Below are positions 50,586-60,121 of a stretch of 64,000 bases of DNA, piece by piece (within the stretch, counting starts at the first letter, position 1; every line of letters begins with the position of its first letter). Origin of the DNA: Burkholderia diffusa (GTDB lineage Bacteria > Pseudomonadota > Gammaproteobacteria > Burkholderiales > Burkholderiaceae); the NCBI RefSeq assembly GCF_001718315.1, contig NZ_CP013363.1, positions 682,001-746,000 of the forward strand, given 5' to 3'. The position numbers and the translations under genes were made by a program. The notes beneath the pieces are model-generated. The model did no database searches, was not told where the DNA came from, and saw only the letters and a program-made list of their open reading frames with translations.

Positions 50586-52994
50586 TCACTCGAACGTGAT
50601 GAACTGTGCCGACGACCATACCTTGCTGTCGTTGCGCTGCCGCCCGAACAAATAGACGGGGCGATACCCGAACGATGCGTTGTCGGGCGCCACGTCGATG
50701 CTGCCCGCGAGATCGACTGGCAGCGGCTTGTCCGTCAGCCGTTCGATCGCGACGAATAGCTCCGTGCCGCCGAGTGCGTGTGTCGCCGATTCACGCGCGA
50801 GCAACTCCGCGCCGCTGATTTCGAAGCGGAACACAGGGGCGTGCACGAACGGATTGCGCTCCAGCGGGTCGCCCACCTTCGCGAAGCTGTCGATCGTGCC
50901 CTCGACCACGATTGTCGCGGCGGCGAGATTGCCGACGTCGAGTTCGATGCTGTCAGCGTCGCCGTAGGTGTCGCTGCGAAACTCGATGTCGGTCGCGCCG
51001 GTGCGCCATGCCGACTCCTCGACATGCTCGAACCCGTTCGACCCGAAACGGTGAATCGTGCCGTTGACGATCCGGATCCGGCCGCGCCACGCGGCCCAGC
51101 GATAACGGTCGCGGATGCGCGCACCGCCCCAGCGGACCCGGATCAGCCGCTCCGCGTAGCCGAGTTCCGCGTGCAGGTTGCGTTCCCACAGCAAGCCGTC
51201 GTGATCATACGCGGCCACGTATTCCCAGCCCGACTGGCCGAGCAGCCGATAGTCGAGCCGCGCCGGCCCTTCGTGCGCAAACGCGGCGCCTTGCCAGTGA
51301 TCGCCGCAGCGCACCAGCAGCGTACTGTGCTCGCCATTAGTCGCCCACGTGCGGCGCGCGCGTAGCGCTTCGCCGACGTGCTTTCGATCGAGCACGGGCG
51401 CGAGCACGCCCGTCAGCCCGCCATGCACGCCGAAGACCTGTACGCCGGGTGCGCCGCCGCCGGGCCGGCCGCGATGTTCGTCACCGCTGGCCGCGACGCC
51501 GAGCTGATAACCCCGTGCGATCACGTCCTGGTACAGCCAGCCGAAATGGCCCCACGACGATGCGATCTCGACGAGCCGCTCGAGCTCCGGATGATGCCAG
51601 TCGGGGATGTAACGACGACCGCCCACGTGCGGCATGACCAGATGTTGCGCGGCATTGTCCGCATACGCATCCCACAGTTCCTCGACGGGCCAGCGGCCGA
51701 GTTCGACCGCATGCCCCTTCATGTCTTCGTTCCAGACCAGCGTGCGGTTATGTTCGCCGCGCGTGTTGTACGGGAAATCCGGTTGCTCGTCGCCGAGGAA
51801 CACCACGTTGTGGTCGCCCCCTGCGGTCGAGCTGCCGCACCATTCCTGCACCGGATACACGACGAACCGGCCCGGTTCGTTGAAGCGCTCGACCGCGTCG
51901 ACGCCGAGCCGCCAGTTCTCGTCGGTGATCTGGAAGTCGTTCGCGGTATAGCCGAGCACGTCGATGCCGCCGATGTCGCGTGCGTAGCGCGCGTTGTACT
52001 CGGGACTGTTGGTGCCGACCGTGTCATGTGCGTGTACATGAAGGTCAGCATACAGCGCGCGCGGCACGGGCAGCGACGCGTCGACCGTCAGCCACGCTTC
52101 GGCCGCACGCACGTCCGGGTGCGCCGGTACGTCGGCGACGATGCGCAGCGTGCCCGCGTCGACCGGCAGGTCGTCCAACGCGCAACTCGCAAAGCCTGTA
52201 TCGGGCAGCGCGTGTTCGCGCCCGTAAACGATCTCGCCGCGGGCGTCGTACGCGACGACCCGGGCATGACCGCCGACATCGCGGCACGCGTTGCCCCAGC
52301 GGTCCTGCAGCGACAGCCGGAACGGTGCGCGCGTGCCGGGCTGCACGAAGCGAGGGCCGTTCAGCAGCACGTCGGACGGCGCACCGGCACGGATGTCGAT
52401 CGACACGTCGCCGGGCACGGCGACGAAGCGCGACGTGCCGAGCGGATCGACGTAGAGCCGGAATCGGAAGTTGTCTTCGACGAAGGTCTGCACGCGCGTG
52501 CCGGGGCCGCGGCGGCGGTCGCCGAGGCGGATCACGATCCGGTCGCCCGCATTCACGTAGCCGTCGACGATGTCGACGATCACGGCCTTCTGGAACGGCC
52601 GCTCATGTCCCTTCTGGTCGAAGCGCACGTTCAGCGCCTGCACGGTGGCCGGGCTCTGGCCCGGCACGAGCGGCGCCGCGTGGTACTCGGCGCTGATGTA
52701 GTTCGCGGAGCTCGGGTCGCTCGTCTGGAACAGCGCCCAGTCCGAATAGAACTTGAAGGTCGCCTTCAGCCAGCCGCCGTCGGCGATGCCGGACGAACCG
52801 ACTTCGTAGTCGAGCACGATCTCGCTCCACTCGCCGGCTTCGAGCCGCGTGACGTTGCATTGCACGCGTCCCGCGAACGGCAGGCGTTTGTGGCGTTCGT
52901 AGAGCCCGTCGGGCGCAACGTGCGGGCCGAGGCGGTCGCGCAGCGCTGTGGCGCGCGCGTCAACAGTATCGATGGCGTCGTGGGATTCGTTCAT
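50586..52994 (-). CDS. DUF3604-like protein with PHP-type metal-binding motifs
   Basis: An 802-residue protein. The N-terminal half looks beta-rich (EVGSSGIADGGWLKATFKFY). The middle carries His/Asp motifs: LYADLHVHAHDTVGTNS (residue about 322), QEWCGSSTAGGDHNVVFLGD, MPHVGGRR and AASGDEHRGRPGGG. That set resembles PHP/amidohydrolase metal sites as seen in DUF3604 proteins. There is no signal peptide. The substrate is unknown. It lies 39 bp downstream of the transporter gene on the same strand. The ATG at 52994 lacks a clear ribosome site. Confidence 0.65.
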   Translation of the reverse strand: MNESHDAIDTVDARATALRDRLGPHVAPDGLYERHKRLPFAGRVQCNVTRLEAGEWSEIVLDYEVGSSGIADGGWLKATFKFYSDWALFQTSDPSSANYISAEYHAAPLVPGQSPATVQALNVRFDQKGHERPFQKAVIVDIVDGYVNAGDRIVIRLGDRRRGPGTRVQTFVEDNFRFRLYVDPLGTSRFVAVPGDVSIDIRAGAPSDVLLNGPRFVQPGTRAPFRLSLQDRWGNACRDVGGHARVVAYDARGEIVYGREHALPDTGFASCALDDLPVDAGTLRIVADVPAHPDVRAAEAWLTVDASLPVPRALYADLHVHAHDTVGTNSPEYNARYARDIGGIDVLGYTANDFQITDENWRLGVDAVERFNEPGRFVVYPVQEWCGSSTAGGDHNVVFLGDEQPDFPYNTRGEHNRTLVWNEDMKGHAVELGRWPVEELWDAYADNAAQHLVMPHVGGRRYIPDWHHPELERLVEIASSWGHFGWLYQDVIARGYQLGVAASGDEHRGRPGGGAPGVQVFGVHGGLTGVLAPVLDRKHVGEALRARRTWATNGEHSTLLVRCGDHWQGAAFAHEGPARLDYRLLGQSGWEYVAAYDHDGLLWERNLHAELGYAERLIRVRWGGARIRDRYRWAAWRGRIRIVNGTIHRFGSNGFEHVEESAWRTGATDIEFRSDTYGDADSIELDVGNLAAATIVVEGTIDSFAKVGDPLERNPFVHAPVFRFEISGAELLARESATHALGGTELFVAIERLTDKPLPVDLAGSIDVAPDNASFGYRPVYLFGRQRNDSKVWSSAQFITFE

Positions 52995-53033
52995 TGTGGA
53001 ATGCAAAATGATGTCGAGGGAAGGCAGCGCGCG

Positions 53034-54596
53034 TCAGTGCGCGAACGGCCAGGGCGCGCTCGCGTCCCAGACGGGAATACCCATGTACGCGTACCACGGT
53101 GCGATCACGCAGAGGCCGTAGACGATCGCGATCAGCACCGACACCGCGCCGACCTTCGCATAGTCGGCCGTCGAGAACGCGCCGCTGCTGTACGCGATGA
53201 CGCCGGCGGTGATCTGCGTCGGCAGCAGATAGGCGAAGCTGTCGGTATCGCTGACGAGCATCGTGAACGCGACCGGATGCAGCCCGAGGCGCGGTGCGAG
53301 CGCGAGCGTGATCGGCGCGATCATCGTGACGGCCGCGACGTTGGACAGCATGCCGATACGGATCACGTGCGTGCCGAGCATCACGATCGCGATGGCGAGC
53401 CACCAGCCGTGCCCGCGCGCGGCGTCGTAGACGTGATCGGCGGCCCAGCTTGCGAGCCCCGACGCACTGATCGCCGACGACAGCGACAACGCACCGGCGA
53501 GCAGGAACAGCGTGCCCCAGATCGTGCGCTGTTCGACTTCGGCCCAGCCGAAGCGCAGCACGCCGGGCGCGAACAGCAGCGCCAGCGCGATCAGCGCGAC
53601 GATTTCCGACGGCAGGTGATGCAGCGGCTCGGTAGCCCACAACACGGCGACGGTCGCGAACAGTGCAAGTACGGCCCAGTCGTTGCGCGCCGCGGGCGGT
53701 TGCGCGCCGCGCATCGCCGCAATCGCGCCGGGGCCGCGGGGAATCGCGATGGCGCGCGAGCGGAAATGGAACTGCACCCAGGCTTGCGTGATCGCGAACA
53801 TCCCGAGGTACGGCCACTGCAGCTTCAGCCACGTCAGGTACGAGATCCGGATGCCGAGCTGTTTCTCGAGCAAGCCGGACACGACCATGTTCGGCAGATG
53901 AGCCGTCAGGATGCACATGCCGCTGATCATCGCGCCGTACACGAGCGTCTGGATCACGATCGCCTTGCGGGCGGCGCGCTCGCGCGGCGATTCGCCGAAC
54001 AGCCGGACGATGCCGTTCGTGACCGGCAGCAGCGTCGCGGCACGTGCATTCGCGGCCGGCACGACGAGCGCCATCACGCAGTTCACCGCGAACATTGCCC
54101 AGATCACGCCGTTGGCCGTGCGCACCTTCAGCCGGTCGAGCAGCAGCAGCGCGATGCGGCGGTCGAGCCCGCATGCCTGCATGATCGCGGAGAACAGGAA
54201 CGCGGCGAGACACAGGAACACGACCGGCGCGGCGAAGCCGCTGGCCGCCTTCGGGAACGACGGGCTCGCGTGCGACAGCACGAGCAGCATCGGCAGCAGG
54301 ATGCCGCTTACGCCGACGGGAATCGCTTCGGTGATCCATACGATCGCGACCCAGGCGACGACGGCAAGCGTCGCGTTCCCTTCGGCCGACAGATGCGCAG
54401 GCGCAGGCAGCCACCATGCGATCGCGAAGAACGCGAGCCACGCGGTGGTGAAGCCGATCGCTGCACGCCGTTGTGCACCGCGCGACCGACCCGTCGCGTG
54501 CGGATCGGTGCGCGGCGCAATGGCCGGTTCGGCTCGTGTCGGCCGGCTGGCCCGCGTGCCATCGAGCGGCGGCGTGCCGATTGCGTTTTCAGTCAC
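53034..54596 (-). CDS. SLC13/DASS-type anion:sodium symporter family transporter
   Basis: A 520-residue protein with 11-13 hydrophobic segments after a 47-residue charged N-terminal tail. AWVAIVWITEAIPVGVSGIL is the conserved first re-entrant signature (ITEAIP), and VPAANARAATLLPV and PTQITAGVIAYSS match the second and later substrate loops. Known members move dicarboxylates, citrate or sulfate. GTG 54596 is chosen, with GGGGAG 8 bases upstream. It is divergent from the GntR gene and probably co-transcribed with the DUF3604-like gene. Confidence 0.85.
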   Translation of the reverse strand: MTENAIGTPPLDGTRASRPTRAEPAIAPRTDPHATGRSRGAQRRAAIGFTTAWLAFFAIAWWLPAPAHLSAEGNATLAVVAWVAIVWITEAIPVGVSGILLPMLLVLSHASPSFPKAASGFAAPVVFLCLAAFLFSAIMQACGLDRRIALLLLDRLKVRTANGVIWAMFAVNCVMALVVPAANARAATLLPVTNGIVRLFGESPRERAARKAIVIQTLVYGAMISGMCILTAHLPNMVVSGLLEKQLGIRISYLTWLKLQWPYLGMFAITQAWVQFHFRSRAIAIPRGPGAIAAMRGAQPPAARNDWAVLALFATVAVLWATEPLHHLPSEIVALIALALLFAPGVLRFGWAEVEQRTIWGTLFLLAGALSLSSAISASGLASWAADHVYDAARGHGWWLAIAIVMLGTHVIRIGMLSNVAAVTMIAPITLALAPRLGLHPVAFTMLVSDTDSFAYLLPTQITAGVIAYSSGAFSTADYAKVGAVSVLIAIVYGLCVIAPWYAYMGIPVWDASAPWPFAH

Positions 54597-54658
54597 TGGT
54601 ATGCTCCCCGGGCGTCGGGACCGCGAAACGCGACCCCCGATCGTCTGTCGAGATGTGA

Positions 54659-54670
54659 TAATACGTATTA
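54659..54670. promoter_or_regulatory. candidate GntR operator palindrome
   Basis: TAATACGTATTA is a perfect 12-bp palindrome in the 158-bp region between the divergent transporter and regulator genes. HutC/FadR-type GntR proteins bind short AT-rich palindromes of this sort, usually in their own promoter region. Assignment is by position. Confidence 0.6.
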
Positions 54671-54754
54671 ATACAAGTTGGGCGTTCCAATTGCTTTTCA
54701 TATCGATATCGGGAGACGCGCATAGCGTGGACCCAGCACGACGAGGAAGGACCG

Positions 54755-55495
54755 ATGACGCTGGTGCGTGACGACGCGACGTCGCTTTACGAGCAGCTTG
54801 CGACGACGTTGCGCGACGAAATCGAACGCGGTGTGTACGAGCCGAGCGGCAAGCTGCCTTCGGAGGCACAGTTGAGCGAGCGTTTTGAGGTCAGCCGCGT
54901 GACCGTCAGGCTCGCGCTCGATCGGCTGAGCGACGCGCGCATCGTCGAGCGCAAGCAGGGCAAAGGGACGTTCGCCGCGAAGCAGCGGCTGCGGCATCGG
55001 CTCGACGTGCTGCGCGGGCTCCACGATTCGATCGCCGATCAGGGCGCACGCGCCCGGATGACGTTGCTGCGGTTCGAGGCGTGCGACGTGCCGCCGGGCC
55101 TGCTCCACGTTTTTGCAGACGACGTAGCGCGTTGCGTCTATCTTGAACGCTTGCATTGGGTCGACGACGAGCCGATCGCGCTCGCGCAGACCTGCCTGCT
55201 GCCCGACGCCGCGACCGTTACCTTCGAGCAGGCCGAGCGGATGTCGACCTACGAGGTCCTGGAAAGCGTGCTTGGCTGGCGCATGACGGACGCCGACATG
55301 TCGGTCACGGCCGTGGGGGCGCCCGAAGACGTTGCGGAGCGCCTCGGGGTCGGCGCGCATTCGCCGCTACTTGTGCTGCGGCGCACGTCGCGCCTGGCGG
55401 ACGGCCGTACGTGCGAATCGACGGTGTTCCACATTCGGCCGGAGCGTTTCGACCTCCTCGTGCACAGCGGGGTGGAGGCAAGATTCATCGGCTGA
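54755..55495 (+). CDS. GntR family transcriptional regulator (HutC type)
   Basis: A 246-residue regulator. The N-terminal winged helix (about 8-75) includes LYEQLATTLRDEIERGVYEP and KLPSEAQLSERFEVSRVTVR. A UTRA ligand domain (about 95-240) includes VYLERLHWVDDEPIALAQTC. It probably represses the divergent transporter/DUF3604 pair until their substrate is present. GAGGAAGG precedes the ATG. Confidence 0.9.
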   Translation: MTLVRDDATSLYEQLATTLRDEIERGVYEPSGKLPSEAQLSERFEVSRVTVRLALDRLSDARIVERKQGKGTFAAKQRLRHRLDVLRGLHDSIADQGARARMTLLRFEACDVPPGLLHVFADDVARCVYLERLHWVDDEPIALAQTCLLPDAATVTFEQAERMSTYEVLESVLGWRMTDADMSVTAVGAPEDVAERLGVGAHSPLLVLRRTSRLADGRTCESTVFHIRPERFDLLVHSGVEARFIG

Positions 55496-55671
55496 CGGGG
55501 TATGCGGCCGCCCGTTCACCGGCCGCCGTGATGTGCACGGCGTTCCGCACGGTACGCCGGCCGCGTTGTGCGACATGCACGGGATTCGTTATCTGCGCGC
55601 GACAGCGAAGCATCACAGCAATCGGTATTTTGCGCGCGCCCGAGGTTGACTAAGATCAGACTCTTGGGCGG

Positions 55672-55965
55672 ATGCCAGTATCGTCAACCGTTCCGCCCGC
55701 GCTGATCCTCGGCGAGACGGGCACGGCAAGGAGCTGGTCGCGCGCCATATCCACCATGTCAGCGGCCGCACGGGCGCGTTCATCGCGGTCGACTGCGGCG
55801 CGATCAACCCGCGGCTTGCGGAGAGCGAGCTGTTCGGCCACGAGGCCGGCGCATTCATGGGCGCGCAGGGGCGCCGCATCGGCTATTTCGAGGAAGCGCA
55901 CGGCGGCACGATCCCTCTCGACGAGATCGGCAATCTCGCGCCGAGCTGCTGCAGGTCGATGCGGC
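55672..55965 (+). pseudogene. sigma-54-dependent activator fragment, frameshifted
   Basis: Pieces of an NtrC-like AAA+ domain are readable across frames: [10 protein letters not shown] (Walker A), then after a lost G near 55726, [37 protein letters not shown] (the sigma-54 loop GAFTGA is here GAFMGA), and [13 protein letters not shown] (Walker B). A second shift follows near 55943. Neither the N-terminal sensor nor the C-terminal Fis domain is found. It is a dead remnant. Confidence 0.7.
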
Positions 55966-56060
55966 CGGTCGGGCCGACACCACCGGCAGCCAGGAGCCGA
56001 TCGTCGCGCTGGCCGCGGCGAGCCTGGCGGCCCCGGCGCGCGGCGCTCGTCGACGTGCAG

Positions 56061-56222
56061 TAGCTGCACGGGCTTGGCCAGCCGGACCAGGAAGACCTGC
56101 TGCTCAACGGCTTGCTGCCTGAGTTGCGGCGTCGCGACCTGCTCGATACCGACTACGTGGGCGGCGATCTCCGCGCGAACCTGAAGCTGCCGGCTTTGCA
56201 GTGCGAAACGGCGCTGGCGTGA
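56061..56222 (+). pseudogene. 3' remnant of a flavin-dependent monooxygenase gene
   Basis: The frame ending at TGA 56220-56222 reads LLPELRRRDLLDTDYVGGD followed by LRANLKLP. This resembles the C terminus of NtaA/SnaA/DszA monooxygenases (family pattern PELQRRG...Y.G.TLR..LGL). Only the last 50 or so codons remain. It points to an older monooxygenase/sigma-54 cluster replaced or deleted here. An intact relative lies at 58739. Confidence 0.5.
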
Positions 56223-56405
56223 GCGGGTGAACGGCCGAACGGTGCACCGTGCTTCGCGTTCGTCGGTGTGCCGTTGCGCCATATCGCGCGATCAGATATC
56301 CATCGAAAAAATAACCATTTGGTACACGCTTGCGCGCGCATTACAGTCTGGCCTCCTGCCGGCTGCGACGCCGGTCGTTTCGACGTTATTTCAGAAATTC
56401 GCCAC

Positions 56406-57209
56406 ATGAATCGTTTGATGCGTTCCAGGGTCCGCCGTGCCGCGGCCGCGCTGTTCGTGCTCGGCCTCGTGCCGGCTTGCCATGCAGCCCAGCCGACGTT
56501 GCGCGTCGGCATCGACGCCGAGTCGTATCCGCCGTTCTTCTCGAAGGACGCGGCCGGCAAGTGGAAGGGCTGGGAAATCGACCTGCTCGATGCCGCGTGC
56601 GGCAAACTGAACGTGCGCTGCGAACTCACCGACATTGCGTGGGATGGCCTGATTCCGGCGTTGCAGAACCGCAAGATCGACGTGATCTGGTCGTCGATGA
56701 CGATTACGGGCGAACGGCAGAAGGCGATCGATTTCAGCCGTGCCTATTACGAGTCGCCGACGGTGTTCGTCGGCGCGAAAAGCGACCGGCGCCGCGTCGA
56801 TTGCGCGGTGCCCGCGAGCTTCAAGGGCCGCGTGATCGGCGTCGAGGCCGGCACGAACTTCTCGGCGTTCCTCGATTCCCGCTTCAAGCCGGACGCGCAG
56901 ATCAAGGCCTTCGACAAGTTCGACAACGCGCTCGCGGATCTGGTGTCCGGCCGGGTCGACTACGTGCAGGAAGGCAAGGGGCTGTTTACGGCATTCCTCG
57001 CGTCGCGCGACGGCAAGGACTTCGAGGTCAAGGCGACCTGCGCGGACAATCCGGTGCTGGGCCTCGGCATCGGCGCGGGCGTGCGCCAGGGCGATGCGCT
57101 GCGCGGCAAGCTGTCGACCGCGATCGCGCAATTGCAGCAGGACGGCACGTGGGATGCGATCACCGCCCGCTATCCGAACCTGAAGGGCACGATCGAGAAG
57201 GGCCGCTGA
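56406..57209 (+). CDS. ABC transporter substrate-binding protein (family 3, amino-acid type)
   Basis: A 267-residue periplasmic protein with signal peptide MNRLMRSRVRRAAAALFVLG cleaved near CHA-AQP. The SBP_bac_3 fold shows TLRVGIDAESYPPFFSKDAA, GWEIDLLDAACGKL, WSSMTITGERQKAIDFSRAY and VGVEAGTN-like VIGVEAGTNF. The ligand is likely an amino acid or small organosulfur/amine compound. The gene is 5 bp before its permease gene. Confidence 0.9.
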   Translation: MNRLMRSRVRRAAAALFVLGLVPACHAAQPTLRVGIDAESYPPFFSKDAAGKWKGWEIDLLDAACGKLNVRCELTDIAWDGLIPALQNRKIDVIWSSMTITGERQKAIDFSRAYYESPTVFVGAKSDRRRVDCAVPASFKGRVIGVEAGTNFSAFLDSRFKPDAQIKAFDKFDNALADLVSGRVDYVQEGKGLFTAFLASRDGKDFEVKATCADNPVLGLGIGAGVRQGDALRGKLSTAIAQLQQDGTWDAITARYPNLKGTIEKGR

Positions 57210-57213
57210 CCCG

Positions 57214-57948
57214 ATGGCCGCGGACGATTCGCTGCTCGCGTTGCTCGCATTCGGCGACGGCGGCTATGGCCGCGTGTTCGCGGGCGCGTTCGCGCTGACG
57301 TTCGGCGTCGCGGCAGCGTCGTTCGGCGCCGGCGTGCTGCTCGGCATCGCCGGCGCGCTCGGCAAGCTGTCGCGCCACGCGCCGCTCGCGTGCCTCGCGC
57401 GGCTCTACACGACGCTGGTGCGCGCGCTGCCCGAGCTGTTGTGCCTGCTGCTCGCGTTCTATGCGCTCGCGCCTGCCGTCGAGGCCGCGCTGCACCGCGG
57501 CGGCCTGGTGCCCGACGGCTTCGCGTTCCCGCCGTTCCTCGTCGCGGCGCTGTCGCTCGGGTTCATCCAGGGTGCGTATCTGACCGACATCTTCCGCGCG
57601 GCGCTCGTCAACGTGCCGACCGGGCAGATCGAAGCCGCGCACGCGTTCGGGATGACGCCGTGGCAGACGTTTACGCGCATCCGGCTTCCGGCCGCCGCGC
57701 GGCTCGCGTTGCCGGGCACGGACAACGTGTGGCTGAACGCGACCAAGGATGCATCGTTCATCAGCGTGCTCGGCTCGTTCACGGATTTGCTGAAAGCGAG
57801 CCAGCTCGCGGCCGGCGCGACGCGCCACTACGTATTCTTCTATCTCGTCACGGCCGCGCTGTTCCTGCTGCTGAGCATCGCGTCGACGGGCCTCTTCGCG
57901 GCGCTTGAGCGCCACGCGAATCGTGGCACGAGGCGCGCAACCGCATGA
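57214..57948 (+). CDS. ABC transporter permease (HisQ/GlnP type)
   Basis: A 244-residue permease with about five helices. The loop that contacts the ATPase is present as QIEAAHAFGMTPWQTFTRIRLP (EAA motif). YTTLVRALPELLCLLLAFYA matches the family N-terminal part. It pairs with the next permease, whose ATG overlaps its stop. Confidence 0.9.
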   Translation: MAADDSLLALLAFGDGGYGRVFAGAFALTFGVAAASFGAGVLLGIAGALGKLSRHAPLACLARLYTTLVRALPELLCLLLAFYALAPAVEAALHRGGLVPDGFAFPPFLVAALSLGFIQGAYLTDIFRAALVNVPTGQIEAAHAFGMTPWQTFTRIRLPAAARLALPGTDNVWLNATKDASFISVLGSFTDLLKASQLAAGATRHYVFFYLVTAALFLLLSIASTGLFAALERHANRGTRRATA

Positions 57949-58712
57949 TCTTCTCGCTGCCATTCCTGCTCGACACGGTGATGCCGAAGCTGCTTGCCGC
58001 GGTGCCGACGACGCTCGCGCTGACGCTTGTGTCGGGCGCAGCCAGCGTGCTGCTGGGCGTGCCGCTCGCGCTTGCCGCCGGCGCGCGCCATGCGCCGCTG
58101 CGCTGGTCGTCGCGCGGCTGGCTCATGCTGATTCGCGGCACGCCGCTGCTCGTTCAGCTCTATTTGCTTTACTACGGATTCGGGCAGATCGTCCCGCGCG
58201 AATGGATGCGCGACAGCTGGGCGTCGCCGCTGCTGCGCGACGCGTTCTGGTACGCGATCGTCGCGTTGAGCGTGAACGAGAGCGCGTATGTCGCGACGAT
58301 CCTGCGCGGCGCGATCGCCGGCGTGCCGGCCGGCGAGATCGAAGCCGGGCACGCGTACGGCATGACGCGCGTGCAGGTGCTGCGCCGCATCGTCGGCCCG
58401 CGCGCGTGGCGGCTCGCGCTGCCCGCGCTCACCGGCGAGGCGATCCTGCTGCTGAAATCGACCGTCCTCGCGTCGACCGTGACGGTGTTCGACGTGATGG
58501 GAACGGCCAATACGCTGCGCTTCGAGACGTTGCGCGTGTACGAGCCGCTGGTCGGCGCGGCTGTCGTCTATGTCGTGCTGGTCGCGCTGCTCACCATTCC
58601 GGCCGCGCGTCTCGAGAGGCATGTCAATCGCCATCTGACGCGCAGCCCCGACGCTCGCGTCCCCGTACGCCGCCGCCGCGCGTCGCCGGACGCGTGGGCG
58701 GCCCCCAACTGA
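57945..58712 (+). CDS. ABC transporter permease (HisM type)
   Basis: A 255-residue permease with LIRGTPLLVQLYLLYYGFGQ, a family hallmark, and the EAA loop EIEAGHAYGMTRVQVLRRIV. It forms the heterodimeric channel with the preceding permease. No ATP-binding subunit gene follows; the next gene is a monooxygenase. The ATPase must be encoded elsewhere or shared. Confidence 0.9.
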   Translation: MIFSLPFLLDTVMPKLLAAVPTTLALTLVSGAASVLLGVPLALAAGARHAPLRWSSRGWLMLIRGTPLLVQLYLLYYGFGQIVPREWMRDSWASPLLRDAFWYAIVALSVNESAYVATILRGAIAGVPAGEIEAGHAYGMTRVQVLRRIVGPRAWRLALPALTGEAILLLKSTVLASTVTVFDVMGTANTLRFETLRVYEPLVGAAVVYVVLVALLTIPAARLERHVNRHLTRSPDARVPVRRRRASPDAWAAPN

Positions 58713-58738
58713 TTCCTGCCCCGATAACGAACCTGACG

Positions 58739-60121
58739 ATGTCCGATCCTCGCCCCTTGCTGTTTTCCCTGTACGAACAAGCCAGCGTCGGCTGCGGCGG
58801 CGCGCCGAGCCTGTGGACCCATCCCGCCGACGAACGGCTGCGCGCGAATACGCTCGCGTTCTGGTCGGACCTCGCACGCACGGCCGAGCAGGCCGATCTC
58901 GACATGCTGTTCTTCGCGGACGTGCTTGGCCTGTACGACGTTTATGGCGGGTCGGCCGACGCGGCACTGCGATGGGCGGTCGAGTCGCCCGCGAACGATC
59001 CGATGATGCTGATTCCGGCCCTCGTCGCGCAGACCGAGCGGCTTGCATTCGGCGTGACCGCAAGCACGACCTACGAGCACCCGTTCGCGCTCGCGCGCCG
59101 CTTCAGCACGCTCGATCACCTGAGCAACGGCCGGATCGGCTGGAACATTGTGACGTCCTACCTGACGAGCGCGGCGCGCAACTTCGGGCTCGACCGGATG
59201 ATCGGCCACGACGAGCGCTACGCGCGCGCGGAGGAGTTCCTCGACGTCGTGTACAAGCTGTGGGAAGGGAGCTGGGCGGACGATGCGGTGGTCGCCGACA
59301 AGCACGCGCCGCGCTATGCGCGCGGCGACCGCGTGCGGCCGATCGCGCACGAAGGCACGCACTACCGCGTGCAGGGGCCGCACGTCTGCGCGCCGTCGCT
59401 GCAGCGCTCGCCCGTGCTGATCCAGGCCGGCTGGTCCGGGCGCGGGCGCGAGTTTGCGGCGAAGCACGCGGAGGTAGTGTTCGTCGCGAAGTCGAATCCG
59501 CACGAGATTCGTGCGGGCCTCGACGAGATTCGCCGACTCGCGACGGAGCGCGGCCGCGCAGCGGACGACGTGAAGTCGCTGACCATGCTGCGGATCGTGA
59601 CCGCGCGCTCGTCGATTGACGCGAAGGAGAAATACCACACGCTGCAGCAGCACTACCACCAGCACGCGCAACTCGTCAGCTATGCGGGCGACACCGGCAT
59701 CGACATCGACCGCTATGCGGACGACGAACCGCTGACGACACACACGGAAGGGCTCACGTCCTACGTGGTTCGGCCCGACGGCAGCGGCAAGCCGCTCACC
59801 GCCGGCGACGTGCGGCGCAAGTTCGCGAGCGTCACGCGCGGCACCGACCTGATCCTCGTCGGCTCGCCCGACGAGGTTGCCGATCAGCTCGCCGAGCATG
59901 CGCGCGAGTCGACGACGAGCGGCTACATGCTCAATCCGCTGATCAGCCCGGGCACGCTCGACGATTTCGCCGAGCTGATCGTGCCGGAACTGAAAAAACG
60001 TGGCCTGTACCGCACGACGGCGCCGGCCGGCACCTTCCGCTCGCGGCTGAGCGGCCGCGACCGCCTGCCGGACACAGCGCAAGGCGCGTCGTTCCGGCAA
60101 TCCGCATCCGACGGACGGTGA
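58739..60121 (+). CDS. LLM-class flavin-dependent monooxygenase (NtaA/SnaA/DszA family)
   Basis: A 460-residue FMNH2-dependent TIM-barrel enzyme. Diagnostic segments: TLAFWSDLARTAEQADLDML, ARRFSTLDHLSNGRIGWNIV, PVLIQAGWSGRGREFAAKHA and ELIVPELKKRGLYRT. Known members oxidise nitrilotriacetate, dibenzothiophene sulfone and similar compounds. The link to the ABC importer (26 bp downstream) suggests use of an imported amino- or sulfur-containing compound. The flavin reductase is not in the window. Confidence 0.9.
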   Translation: MSDPRPLLFSLYEQASVGCGGAPSLWTHPADERLRANTLAFWSDLARTAEQADLDMLFFADVLGLYDVYGGSADAALRWAVESPANDPMMLIPALVAQTERLAFGVTASTTYEHPFALARRFSTLDHLSNGRIGWNIVTSYLTSAARNFGLDRMIGHDERYARAEEFLDVVYKLWEGSWADDAVVADKHAPRYARGDRVRPIAHEGTHYRVQGPHVCAPSLQRSPVLIQAGWSGRGREFAAKHAEVVFVAKSNPHEIRAGLDEIRRLATERGRAADDVKSLTMLRIVTARSSIDAKEKYHTLQQHYHQHAQLVSYAGDTGIDIDRYADDEPLTTHTEGLTSYVVRPDGSGKPLTAGDVRRKFASVTRGTDLILVGSPDEVADQLAEHARESTTSGYMLNPLISPGTLDDFAELIVPELKKRGLYRTTAPAGTFRSRLSGRDRLPDTAQGASFRQSASDGR

